Below are positions 21,717 to 31,161 of a stretch of DNA of 64,000 nucleotides, one piece after another; positions within the stretch are counted from its first letter, which is position 1; the number at the start of each line of letters is the position of its first letter. Source of the stretch: Fragilaria crotonensis (lineage: Eukaryota; Bacillariophyta; Fragilariophyceae; Fragilariales; Fragilariaceae); NCBI GenBank assembly GCA_022925895.1, contig JAKSYS010000243.1, positions 1 through 64,000 on the forward strand. Reading direction: 5' to 3'. The notes below the pieces were generated by a model, which was not told the origin of the DNA, searched no databases, and saw only the letters and a program-made list of their open reading frames with translations. The position numbers were made by a program, and so were the translations under genes.

Positions 21717-22455
21717 ATGAAGGCCTTTCTATACCCTCTCGCCACAATGCTCATGGTTGCATCAGCGTCGAACCTCCGCCATGGTAACAGGAATCTGGTA
21801 GGAACAGGACCTTGGAGCTCTTGTCCGTATGGCGGGGGTGCTGTCTTTTTCAACGTTGAAACTTCCGTCATTCCTGGGACTGGTGCTACAGAATGCAGCG
21901 CTGCAACACTGGACAGTATTGGCGAAATGATCAATGCGACACTTATCTCCGCCGGGATGAGTAGCATGCCGGATTCGAAATTCGTCTCTGGCGTTTGTGA
22001 TGAGCCCATTTCCGTTTCGACCACCACGACTGGTACAACTGGTGGAGATAATTGGATTCGCAGAAGATTGCAGACTGGATACATCTGGAAGGGTGGCGGA
22101 GTAAGTCACTTGCGGCGATCACGTTTTTGTTCGTTTCGTATCGCAATTCTGACTCAGAAACAACTTTTCCTCTCAGGCCTGCAGAGGGTGCAACGGTGAC
22201 AATGGTGATGGAAGGAAGTTGGCGCAAACCTCCTCAGTTCTAGCCGCACAGCAGCTATTGTACGAAACCACGTTTATCGAAACGAGCAACACCATCGAAG
22301 CAGATGTTGCGGCCGCCGTCACTCAAGGCCTCGCGAGCTTTCCATGCGTCGGGACTAGTCCGCACGTTACTGTCACAATTGATGTTGTCAAGCTTTGGCA
22401 ACTGGATCTATCATGCGGAAGTTCATCTCTCATCACACAAATCCAATGGATTTAG
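21717..22455 (+). CDS. Small secreted protein with C-x2-C-x2-DNGDGR motif
   Basis: The 220-residue product starts MKAFLYPLATMLMVASASNLRHG, a signal peptide. Two exons, 21717-22100 and 22177-22455, flank a 76-bp intron (GTAAGT...CTCAG); the join gives TGYIWKGGGACRGCNGDNGDGRKLA, with two Cys followed by an acidic Asn/Asp-Gly-rich run. The same kind of CR-x-C-x2-DNGD motif is something I associate with secreted proteins of diatoms, but I cannot name the family. Other features are RRRLQ just before the splice site, a possible processing site, and paired Cys spread through both halves (CPYGG, GVCDEP, FPCVG, LSCGS). An extracellular or wall role is inferred only from the leader. An intron near the 3' end is possible. 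Confidence 0.7.
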
Positions 22456-23373
22456 CTGATCGAGAAAATGTTAATCGACACGGGGATTTCAACTTCCAAA
22501 AAGTCTATTTCATCTGTATGCGGTTCATGTGGATGGTATCAGGACGAACATATCATTTCTTACGAGATGCATTTAGAATTCGAAGGATAAACGAACATTT
22601 GTGTCATCTTGATGTCTTTCAGCATCACCTGCAGCTGATGTATGATAGCAGCTATGGCATAGAACCTCGACCAGCTAATTGCGTAGGTGTATTCGGAGTT
22701 GTACGTCGTACTCCGGAGGGTATCCCAAGTATAAAATCATGCGTACACTTGGAGATTTTCACATGATAGAAATGAGAAGTACTCTGTCCGAGCTCTGAAT
22801 GCTTCATGTTAGCTCTACAAGTAGTCTCTCTCTCTAGACTCTAGACTACCGGTAGAGTAATAGTGTATTCGAAGGACAAGCAACCTCATATGATCTTTGG
22901 TGCTATGGTCACATCTGTCGTATGTCATATCAGACATGATGACATGATGGATCCAAGACCGAAGAATGATATCATGATATCATATACTGGTGGTACTGGT
23001 ACCAGTACCTGGTAGTATGAAACAACAAGTATCATACTCGTACGCGCGGTCGCGCGGGCCACAGATCAGTGTACATAAGATGTAGTAGTAGGAGTACAAG
23101 TACATGTACCGGGTACGAATCGGAGTACAGGAGTATGATATGGAAACTGGAAACCACTGAATACTCCCTATGTCATACTGGAATAGTACGTTGTACTAGA
23201 GAGGTGCTACGAGGACCGCAACCTTCGTCCATAAATTTGTCCACAGTCCCGCCGCCAGTCTTGTCGTAGTTTGTCGACCTACGTTGTACCGATGATCGCA
23301 TGATTGATCCAATTGAAGCCTCCCCGCATCTACTGTAGTACTTGTAGCATATTTGACACCAATAGACTCTGAG
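22456..23373. other. Intergenic, palindrome-rich
   Basis: No gene seen. Around 22840-23120 the sequence is dense in short palindromes: CTACCGGTAG (22846), GATATCATGATATC (22970s), GTACTGGTACCAGTAC (about 22990), ACATGTACCGGGTAC (about 23102). Confidence 0.5.
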
Positions 23374-24999
23374 ATGGGAAAGCGGGGCAAGAGGAATCGA
23401 TCCTTGCGAAAGGAACCCATTATAACAACAGGTGAGGAGGGCCACAATCGCCATGAGAAGGCAGCGTCTCTGGTGGTTACTTACACTGGTGATGACACGT
23501 CCTTCGTCATCCCGCCTCCTTTCGTCGCATCGGATCTGAACGAACAAGAATTGCTGGCACCACTTCAAAGATTATGGACTGTCGTGGAGAATCGAGGCAA
23601 GAAGGCTGGTTCGACCACGACCTGGAGTCCTACTCCGATACAATTGCAAACGTGGTCGATTTTGCTGAGATCAACAATTGATATGATTGGAATTGCTCCT
23701 ACTGGAAGTGGCAAGACATATGCCTACGGTTTGCCGCTGTTGAATCAGATTGACGTGGCGTCAGATACTGGTATTCAAGGAATTGTTTTGGTGCCAACCA
23801 GAGAGTTGGCACTTCAGGCTGAGAAAGATTTGAAACGAACGAAATGCAGAAACGTGTCTATCGTAGCGGTCTATGGTGGGGTTGATCGTGACACCCAACT
23901 TCAAGCGCTCTCCTCCGTGGACTCGCCATTGGTGGTGACTGGTACCCCAGGACGACTGGGAGATTTGCTCAAGGTCGTAAAGGGCAGCTTGTCAAATCTC
24001 AAGTGGGTTGTAATGGACGAAGCCGATCGTATGGCGACTCAAGTCGACATGTCGAAGCAAGTTGACGATATCATGGCGATTCTGGGCAAAGATGAGAATC
24101 GAAGAATATGCTTGTTCTCAGCAACTTTCCCAGAAGCTGCTTCCAAATGGAATGACTGGATTAGCGAAAAACATGTCGTTGTCAAGGTCAACATTGTCAC
24201 AGTGGGCCAGACCCAAGTGACAGCGACCGAGGAAAGTCAGGCTGTGGTGCCGGCCTCGTCATCAGTAAACGAGGAGGAGAATCAAGCCAATGAAAATGAA
24301 ATCGATGAGCACCCCAAGAAGAAACACCATAGTCCGCTTGATCTTGCTAGGATTCCATCGAATGTTACTCAGATACTGCATGTGTGCTCGGCGCACAAGA
24401 AACCCAGGAAGTTAGTGACAACACTACAAAAGGTGCGATCGGACAAGGAAAGTCGGACACAATCCTTATGCCTAGTTTTCTTTGCCAGGATCAAGACCCT
24501 TCAGTACGTATCAAAGCTGCTTCAAAAGGACGGATTCGCAAGTGCGGAACTGCACAGCCACTTGAGTCAGAAGGATCGTGAACGCGTGCTCTTCAACTTT
24601 CAATGTGGAAAGGTTCAAACATTACTTGCGACGGATGTTGCGGCAAGAGGTATTCACGTCCCCAACGTCGACTCGGTCATTAACTACGACTTTCCAATCT
24701 CACTCGAGCAGTACGTCCATCGATGTGGTCGAGCTGGAAGGTCGGGAAACAAACCAGCAACAGTGTATAGCTTCTTCACTCGTGAACTGCAGCCAATGGC
24801 AAAGGATGTTGTGACGCTGCTGACAGAAACCAACGCATGGATCGATCCCAATTTATCGGAACTGGCGGCTGAAAAAGCGCAGGAGGGCAGGCGGTCCAAG
24901 AAACGAAAACTGGACGACGCAGCGAAATATCCAGCTCACGCAGAGGAAAAGGTCGACAGCGACAATGACGACGCTTTGGAGGATCAATTTGCCTTTTGA
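23374..24999 (+). CDS. DEAD-box ATP-dependent RNA helicase
   Basis: A 541-residue DEAD-box helicase that unwinds or remodels RNA with ATP. All core motifs are visible in order: Q motif (WSPTPIQLQTWS), motif I (APTGSGKT), Ia (PTRELALQ), GG (YGGVDRD), Ib (TGTPGRLGDLL), II (VMDEADRM), III (FSATFP), then IV to VI (FARIKTLQYV, TDVAARGIHVPNVDSVINYDFP, YVHRCGRAGRSG). An acidic, low-complexity insert separates the two RecA lobes (near 24200-24340), and the C-terminus is basic with a KKRKLDD stretch that could be a nuclear signal. The subfamily is not clear. The ATG at 23374 is the first in frame. No intron. Convergent with the CK2-beta-like gene, 233 bp between stops. Confidence 0.95.
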   Translation: MGKRGKRNRSLRKEPIITTGEEGHNRHEKAASLVVTYTGDDTSFVIPPPFVASDLNEQELLAPLQRLWTVVENRGKKAGSTTTWSPTPIQLQTWSILLRSTIDMIGIAPTGSGKTYAYGLPLLNQIDVASDTGIQGIVLVPTRELALQAEKDLKRTKCRNVSIVAVYGGVDRDTQLQALSSVDSPLVVTGTPGRLGDLLKVVKGSLSNLKWVVMDEADRMATQVDMSKQVDDIMAILGKDENRRICLFSATFPEAASKWNDWISEKHVVVKVNIVTVGQTQVTATEESQAVVPASSSVNEEENQANENEIDEHPKKKHHSPLDLARIPSNVTQILHVCSAHKKPRKLVTTLQKVRSDKESRTQSLCLVFFARIKTLQYVSKLLQKDGFASAELHSHLSQKDRERVLFNFQCGKVQTLLATDVAARGIHVPNVDSVINYDFPISLEQYVHRCGRAGRSGNKPATVYSFFTRELQPMAKDVVTLLTETNAWIDPNLSELAAEKAQEGRRSKKRKLDDAAKYPAHAEEKVDSDNDDALEDQFAF

Positions 25000-25232
25000 A
25001 TCCGAACCGGATCGTTCTTAAGAGAGCAAGTCATGTGAGCGACGCCTCTTCCGAATCGGAAGCAGAGGAGGATACTTGACCGTGAATGAAAACGAGGATT
25101 TCTTGGGGACCCGCCTCGCAAAGCAATAATGGGGACTAATTTCCTCCATAGCAAACATGTACCACGCAGATTTGTGCGCGTAGCACTGTCCAAGTAGCAC
25201 AAGACATTTGACGAAACGTGACCTGTTAAGGA

Positions 25233-26705
25233 TCAATGCTCGTGGAGCCTTCGTAGTGCAGCCGAGTGGACCTGAAAACCAAAAATAGTCGGCACGGTGG
25301 CAGTAGGGTTCTGTTGTGGCATACTTCCAACGCCACCCAACAAACCTTTGCCGTACGTCAATAAATACAAATGACACAGAGACGGACCCCACGCACTCCC
25401 ATCGACCTTTGAGTCCCACCACTCCCACACTTGACCGCACGAAAAACAGTAGCGCTGTGCATTTCGACCTGGGATGCTGTCGCCGTGTGGAAGCATAGGC
25501 ATTCCCCGACATGACGGTCGCGGGCACTTGCCAAAGATTTCCTTGTGGTGCATCAAGGTGCGTCGAAGGGTGTCAAGACCTCGGGGAGACGTAACGAAAC
25601 GGCCGTGGATAAGTGCGTACAAAATTTCTGCGGCTTGTTGCACCAATGGAGGGATGTCAGAAAGTTGCTCGTTACTGAGAATGAGACGGAGAGCAGCTTT
25701 GTACAGCGGAAAGGACAAGTCCACACTGCCGACGAATCGCTCCACGAGTGGTGGAAGGTGTACTAGATTAAATCCATCGCCGAGGAAGTCACGAGGGACT
25801 GCCAGAAGTGCATCGTTGGGGCGTGACTGCAAGAAGTCAATAACCCATGGAGTAGTATAAGACAGCATTGCCGCACGCTGTTCCAGCATGCTCAATTTGT
25901 GCGTCTTTTGTAGCCTTGGTTGTGGATTGTGGTGCGAAAACGTTGGCGATTGGGGCAAGTAGGGCAGTGAATTCTCATGGCGCAAGGGCTGTTCTATGGG
26001 TTGCTGCACCTCAGGACTATCCAACCTTTGCTGCACAATCGGTTGAGTGATCCTGTCTCCTGTGTCAAGAATACGCTGTATTGACATCGGAATCTGCCTT
26101 TCGATCTCATCTTGCCCTTCCGCAACACTGACGCTCCGAGACGATTCTGTGACAATCTTAGTGTCCTCAACGATATGCAGCTCCTTCTTTGGGTCGGCGT
26201 GTCCTGTCGATGAGGAATTCAGGTCTGCACGGCCTGGCGAGGCGTCGAGCGGGCTAGATTGCAATTGAGGATTCAACGGCATCTCGAAGCTGGTGGTAAC
26301 ATTAACTGCTCTTTCGATCGCGGGGTGTGGCGGGTCGTTTGTTGGACGATTCTGCATCAGTGCAACTGACTCCCCTCGTTTGACTCGTTTTCTCTTGGAT
26401 TTCATGGTCTTCTTAGATTTTCTCTTCTCTGAGACAATTTTAACTTCTTCCCTGTCGATACTTTCAAGAAGAGAAAGAAGCCTCTCCTCCTCTTCGTTGT
26501 CCATGATGTCAATAGGGTCAAAGTCAGAAAGGTCAATCAAGACTTGTTGTCGTCGTTGCTTCTTTTCAGAAACGTTTCGCATGCCCTTTCGCTGCCCCGA
26601 TTGTCTTGCAGGTGCGCGGGAATAATCCGATGAAGCGTCGGCATTCGATAGAAAGAACCAAGTCGCCACAAAAGCTATGGCAAGGCATGAGAAACGGGTT
26701 GTCAT
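25233..26705 (-). CDS. Casein kinase II regulatory (beta) subunit-like protein with signal peptide
   Basis: The C-terminal ~200 residues match the CK2 beta fold: VPRDFLGDGFNLVHLP, AAEILYALIHGRFVTSPRGLDTLRR, and a zinc site with Cys394, Cys399, Cys420 and Cys423 (CPRPSC ... YCFSCG), whose 5-21-3 spacing closely follows the 5-23-3 of animal CK2 beta, then GPSLCHLYLLTYG and FGFQVHSAALRR. The first 25 residues (MTTRFSCLAIAFVATWFFLSNADASS) look like a cleavable signal peptide, which is odd because CK2 beta is nuclear and cytosolic. Residues 30-270 are a basic, then Pro/Gln/Ser-rich, low-complexity extension. In ordinary CK2 the beta dimer holds two catalytic alpha subunits; whether this secretory-type version does so is unknown. 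The ATG at 26705 is the first in frame. Confidence 0.85.
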   Translation of the reverse strand: MTTRFSCLAIAFVATWFFLSNADASSDYSRAPARQSGQRKGMRNVSEKKQRRQQVLIDLSDFDPIDIMDNEEEERLLSLLESIDREEVKIVSEKRKSKKTMKSKRKRVKRGESVALMQNRPTNDPPHPAIERAVNVTTSFEMPLNPQLQSSPLDASPGRADLNSSSTGHADPKKELHIVEDTKIVTESSRSVSVAEGQDEIERQIPMSIQRILDTGDRITQPIVQQRLDSPEVQQPIEQPLRHENSLPYLPQSPTFSHHNPQPRLQKTHKLSMLEQRAAMLSYTTPWVIDFLQSRPNDALLAVPRDFLGDGFNLVHLPPLVERFVGSVDLSFPLYKAALRLILSNEQLSDIPPLVQQAAEILYALIHGRFVTSPRGLDTLRRTLMHHKEIFGKCPRPSCRGMPMLPHGDSIPGRNAQRYCFSCGQVWEWWDSKVDGSAWGPSLCHLYLLTYGKGLLGGVGSMPQQNPTATVPTIFGFQVHSAALRRLHEH

Positions 26706-27296
26706 TGACAAATCACGTTCCGTTCGAAAATACAGGCGATGTCAAGTTTTTTGGCAGGAAACCGGAAAATATGAAGACAAAACGTGTGCTCCGTATCAGA
26801 ATCTGTCATATTATAACGGCTTATTACCGCTCTTGTGGTACCGAGCTACCGAGCTACAATGGTACCGATTGGACGGTGGACGGTGCCCTGGAGACAGAGC
26901 ATTCTGTCGGCATCGTTATTCCCACATAGCTGCAGGAAGCTAGTCCGATCTACAATGTACGATAGGTAACACGAGCAAATGAATAAACCAGATGCAACAA
27001 AGGGTACAATCTATTGGATAACATTGGAGTACTAACGTGGAACCAATATCGAGATGCTATCTGGATTACTTACGAAGTAATGCAAGCATGTCTGGATGTG
27101 AGATCACCATTAGTGAATGAGACCAAGATTAGCTTCGGAGTGGAGACTTGTTTTGGGAAATAAATTGGGCTTACAACACAAGAAAAGAGGATGTAGCGAG
27201 TATAGGGTAACTGCCTACTCAAGGCGTAGCAGCTGGATATATTTACTTGTTGGCAAATAAGGGAGTATTTGCAACAACGGTGATTAGGATGGGCCA
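26706..27296. other. Intergenic, no gene seen
   Basis: Short open frames only. The part next to 26705 is the 5' flank of the CK2-beta-like gene; 27070-27296 is the 3' flank of the peptidase gene. A run of GGTACCGAGCTACCGAGCT lies near 26836. Confidence 0.5.
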
Positions 27297-28162
27297 CTAA
27301 TCGTCTTCAGTCTTCTTCTTCCCTCTCAAAATTGAATAAAGTTGATACCAAAAACGTTTCCCTTTTGGCTTCCAACTCGGTGAAGACGTCGGAGCAACGG
27401 TTGCACCCGACAAGAAATCGAACAAAGACTTCCCTGATTCGTCGGGATGAGATTCCTTGAACGAGACGAGTGAAGGAAAATTGTTTGGCGCACTTGCTGG
27501 GAGTCCTTTATCGGAGGAGTCGTCGGCAGATGGTTTTGATGGAACCGATACCGACGATAGAATAATCGCTGGCGGAAGCGTTGGTGGTTGTATGCTGAGA
27601 GACACGGATGGCTTATTGGTGGGAGACAGTGATGGGCCAAGACTTGGCCCTTCGCTTCGTCTCAATGATGGCGAGATAGTTGGCATTGGCGATGGTTCAA
27701 CACTTGGGCTCTTACTCTCTGATGGCGACATCGTAGGAGCAACGGATGGCTTCAAACTCGGGCTGAAACTTGGTCTCAACGATGGCGACAGGGAAGGTGC
27801 CCGTGACGGTTCCCGACTAATCCAAGGCAATCTTGAAGGTCCCATGCTCGGCGTCGACGTCGGCATTGCGGACGGAGACACAGAAACGGTTGGGCCTTCG
27901 GATGGGGAGGACGTGGGCGCAGTCGTCGGAGAAGTTGTTGGGCCAGCAGTTGGGGAGGTAGTGGGCTCACTCGTCGGATCCAACGTGGGGGAACCCAATA
28001 ACTCGACCCACGCGAAAGCGGGCGTCAATGCGAACGCAGAGAAAATAGGAGCCGTGACCGGAATAAATTCGACCAAATCGGGTGATCCCGATATCGATGG
28101 ACTTGATGTTGGTGAAGAAGTTGGACTCTCGGTCGTTTGCTCCGATTGAATCGATGCATCAA
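27297..28162 (-). CDS. Ser/Thr/Pro-repeat tail, probable last exon of the M6 peptidase gene
   Basis: This frame has no ATG near its 5' end and codes repeats of the form PTSxPT / PSLxPS (TSEPTTSPTAGPTTSPTTAPTSS), ending with a basic segment WKPKGKRFWYQLYSILRGKKKTEDD. It follows the peptidase exon on the same strand in another frame; the peptidase frame's stop codon TAG (28163-28165) is also the AG of a good acceptor (GCATTCTAG), so splicing there would remove the stop and join the two Pro-rich regions. The donor is unclear (a GTTTGA or GTGGGG upstream would fit the phase). The alternative is a simple frameshift or a separate gene lacking a visible start. Confidence 0.5.
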
Positions 28163-31161
28163 CTAGAATGCCCCGCGCGTATCCAACACCACAGGGATAA
28201 GGGCGACAGGGATTTGGGATGATGGAGCGCTGGACAGCGCTTTCGGGTCCTGAGGTTGTTTTGCAGAGACAGGGCTTGTTGGCGACGGGCTCAAACGGAG
28301 TGTTGATGTTGGCGTTGTCTTCCCATTGGGAGCTGTGTCCCCACCCGTTGGTAAGCGCGTCTGAAGAGGGATTGATGTACGCAATGGGGTCGGGCGAGTT
28401 GTTGGTGTTCTCGACGGTACACTCATCGGTGTCACCGTAGGATCGACGGCTGGCAGCTGAGTTGGACGTGGCGTTGGTGGACGAGATGGAGCCTCGGTAG
28501 GTTCGGCTGTAGGCAAAGGAGTCGGTCGAGGTGTGGGGACATTCGTTGGCTCGATTGTTGGCACATGAGTCGGACGAGGTGTAGGTACGCTGCTTGGGAC
28601 CTGAGTGGGCTCGACCGTCGGAAAAGGAGTCGGATAACGTGTGGGGATCCTGGTAGGTACACTCGTTGGAACCTCAGTTGGATCGACCGTCGGCAAAGGA
28701 GTTGGACGACGTGTTGGGAGCCTGGTAGGTGCACTCGTTGGAGCCTCAGTCGGCTCGACCGTTGGCAAACGAGATGGACGAGGCGTAGGTGAACGAGATG
28801 GAGCCTCGGTTGGATCCGCAGTTGGAGAAGGAGTAGGACGAGGGGTGGGAAGTTTCGAAGGTGGGCGAGACGGAGCCTCAGTAGGCTCGGCAGTTGGAAA
28901 AGGAGTTGGACGAGGTGTAGGGAGTTTCGAAGGTGGGCGTGATGGAGCCTCGGTTGGATTGACCGTCGGCAAAGCACTCGGACGAAGTGTGCGGACTCTC
29001 GTCGGTACACTAGTTGGAGCCTTAGTAGGCTCGGTCGTTGGCAGTGGAGTCGGACGAGGTGTCGGAATGCTCGTGGGTGAACTAGAAGGAACCGGCGTAG
29101 GATTTGTAGTTGGCAATGGTGTAGGCCTAGGCGTTGGAATATTCGTTGGATTGAGGGTTGGAGGGTTGGTAAGCTCAACCGTAGGCGAGGGCGTCCGAGG
29201 CAATGTCGGGATTGCAGTGAGTGTACCAGTTGGATCAAGTGTTGGTTCAGGGGTCAGTGCCGACGTTGGAAATGGTATGCCGTCTATCGCCAAATCAAAA
29301 CTCATTACGTCACCTGCTTCTGAGAAGCCACTGATTCTGACGCCGGTTCTCTTGGATATCCCCGCTGCATATGAATCCGTATTGGGATAGTTGGCACCGA
29401 CGACGGCGGTATTGGAGGCCGGGCCAGGATCAAGGCTCATTCCACTCTTCCATAAATCACCAAGATTTCCAAGGTTGATGCCCAACTCCAACTCGTAGAG
29501 TCCGTCCGCCTGAACAACGGCGACTTGATAATGATTATTATTCCCAGGCCATCCAACTTGATCAGGCCATCCAGGGTTCCCCTGCCAATCGGTACTGCTA
29601 TTTTCGTCAATGTGCCAGATGATGATACCATGGTCATCCAACATGCCATCGTATTCCCTCCGGACTCTGTTTTCAATGAGTAGATATTCCCCAACAGAAA
29701 ATCCATGTGTAATTTTGTAAGCTTCTGGAAAGTCGACGGCGGCACGAAGCGAATATCTTCCCGGCTGGTCGAGGATAGTCGGCGTCAGCCATCCTATTGT
29801 CGCTCTGGACCACGCACCCATGAGCCCTGGATAATACTGAGTACGGTCTTGGCCCCACATGTTACCCATACAGTCATAGTTTCCAGTTCCATAGCCGTTG
29901 CTCCCCATCAGATCTGGAACACCAAACATGTGACCCATTTCATGACCGACAACACCAACTCTAGTCATACGCTGTCCATCGTTGCCAAAGTAGGCAGATG
30001 TGCAGGCATACAATTCGACTCGCATCAACCCGTCTTTTGAATGCCACGCATCAGTCGATCCGACGGAGGCGCGATGAGACCAAATGCGATGTGGTCCAAA
30101 CTCCTTGTTTGTGAATCCATCGGTTCCACCGACCTCTGCGGCGTAGCCGCTGTGTATGATGAATATTGCGTCCAGAGTCCCGTCCTGCACAAGCGAAAAC
30201 AGGTCATGTGAGCGTTGGGCTGACATTTACGTTACATCGATTTTTGTTCCGAACAGTTTTCTTCATTCTTTACCTGGTCGCGATCAAAAAATGACCAATC
30301 CGTCCCACGAGCATCCATTCGATCCAGGGCACCGTTTGCAACTTGGGTAAACTTGGCGTCCAAACCATTCTTGCCGAACGAATAAAACTCCTCTGTCTCT
30401 GGTGCAACGATCCAATCCTCCACGAACGCGTTGACTTCAAGCTTGCCTCCCGATTGTATTTTATAGAATCGTTTGACAGAGCCAGTTGGTATGATTGCAT
30501 CATCGAAGCCGTCGCCATTGAAAAGTGTGTTGAATTGTGATACGTCGGCCACTGGCCTGTCGGCTTGGTCGCTGAACTTGACTAGTATCACAATAACATT
30601 AAGCACTCCTCCCCATTGATCTCCCTGGATGATCGCTGATCGGCCCAAGTTGAGTATGTTGACTGGGCGGTTGGGACACCACGGTGATCGGTCCATCCCT
30701 TGACAAAGCAAATCGTTCAGTCTCGAGCGGATCTCCGTCATATTCCCCGCTCTGGAATCCATGGGTGGGGCATCGGAATGCACCTCCGCATCGCGCCGTG
30801 AGCGCGTCATTGCCAAGGTTCTTAGATCAGGAGGAGGATGGGAGGGAGGAGCATCAATCCCTACTCTCCGATTGGAAGGTCGCAATTGTCGTCTTCTTCG
30901 ATCATTCGAGTGTGACGGATTGTCGTAGGAAGCATAGACGAACCATCCGTTCTCGTCACGAAGGACTGGGTGGCCGAGTGAATCTGTTTGGAAGACCCCT
31001 GTGTATGGATGGCCAGAGAGTCGAAGAGTTGCTACTGTTCCGTCTGGTTGATTTTCGTAAATCTCACCGGGGTAAGGAACTGCCACATTGGCTCTCACGC
31101 ATGATAGCATCAACGAACACAACAAGATGACCCGCAGTAGCATCATCCTTCCTCCAGCCAT
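28163..31161 (-). CDS. Secreted M6-family (immune inhibitor A-like) metallopeptidase with Pro/Thr stalk
   Basis: A 969-residue zinc peptidase is built from exon 1 (31161-30274) and exon 2 (30184-28163) around an 89-bp intron (GTAAAG...TGTGCAG, phase 0). MAGGRMMLLRVILLCSLMLSCVRA is a signal peptide. Exon 1 carries a leader-type N-domain and NVIVILVKFSDQADRPV, exon 2 starts DGTLDAIFIIHSGYAAEVGG and holds the catalytic HEMGHMFGVPDLMG (residues 377-381 form HExxH), followed by the M6 landmarks GAWSRATIGWLTP and IIIWHIDE. The last ~330 residues are a PTxxPT repeat (28480-29200) with units near 16 residues, a probable glycosylated stalk common in diatom extracellular proteins. Cleavage target unknown; placement outside the cell is inferred from the leader. 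Confidence 0.92.
28480..29200 (-). repeat. Minisatellite coding for the Pro/Thr stalk
   Basis: Degenerate in-frame tandem repeats, usually 48-51 bp, encode units like PTRLPTRRPTPLPTVDPTEV. The antisense strand shows a long open frame of Gly-Val repeats (28641-29390) only because of this repeat. Confidence 0.85.

Noticed and set aside
27457-29390. Long + strand ORFs rich in Gly-Val and Asp-Gly repeats
   Set aside because: Mirror images of the Pro/Ser/Thr repeat of the minus-strand peptidase gene.
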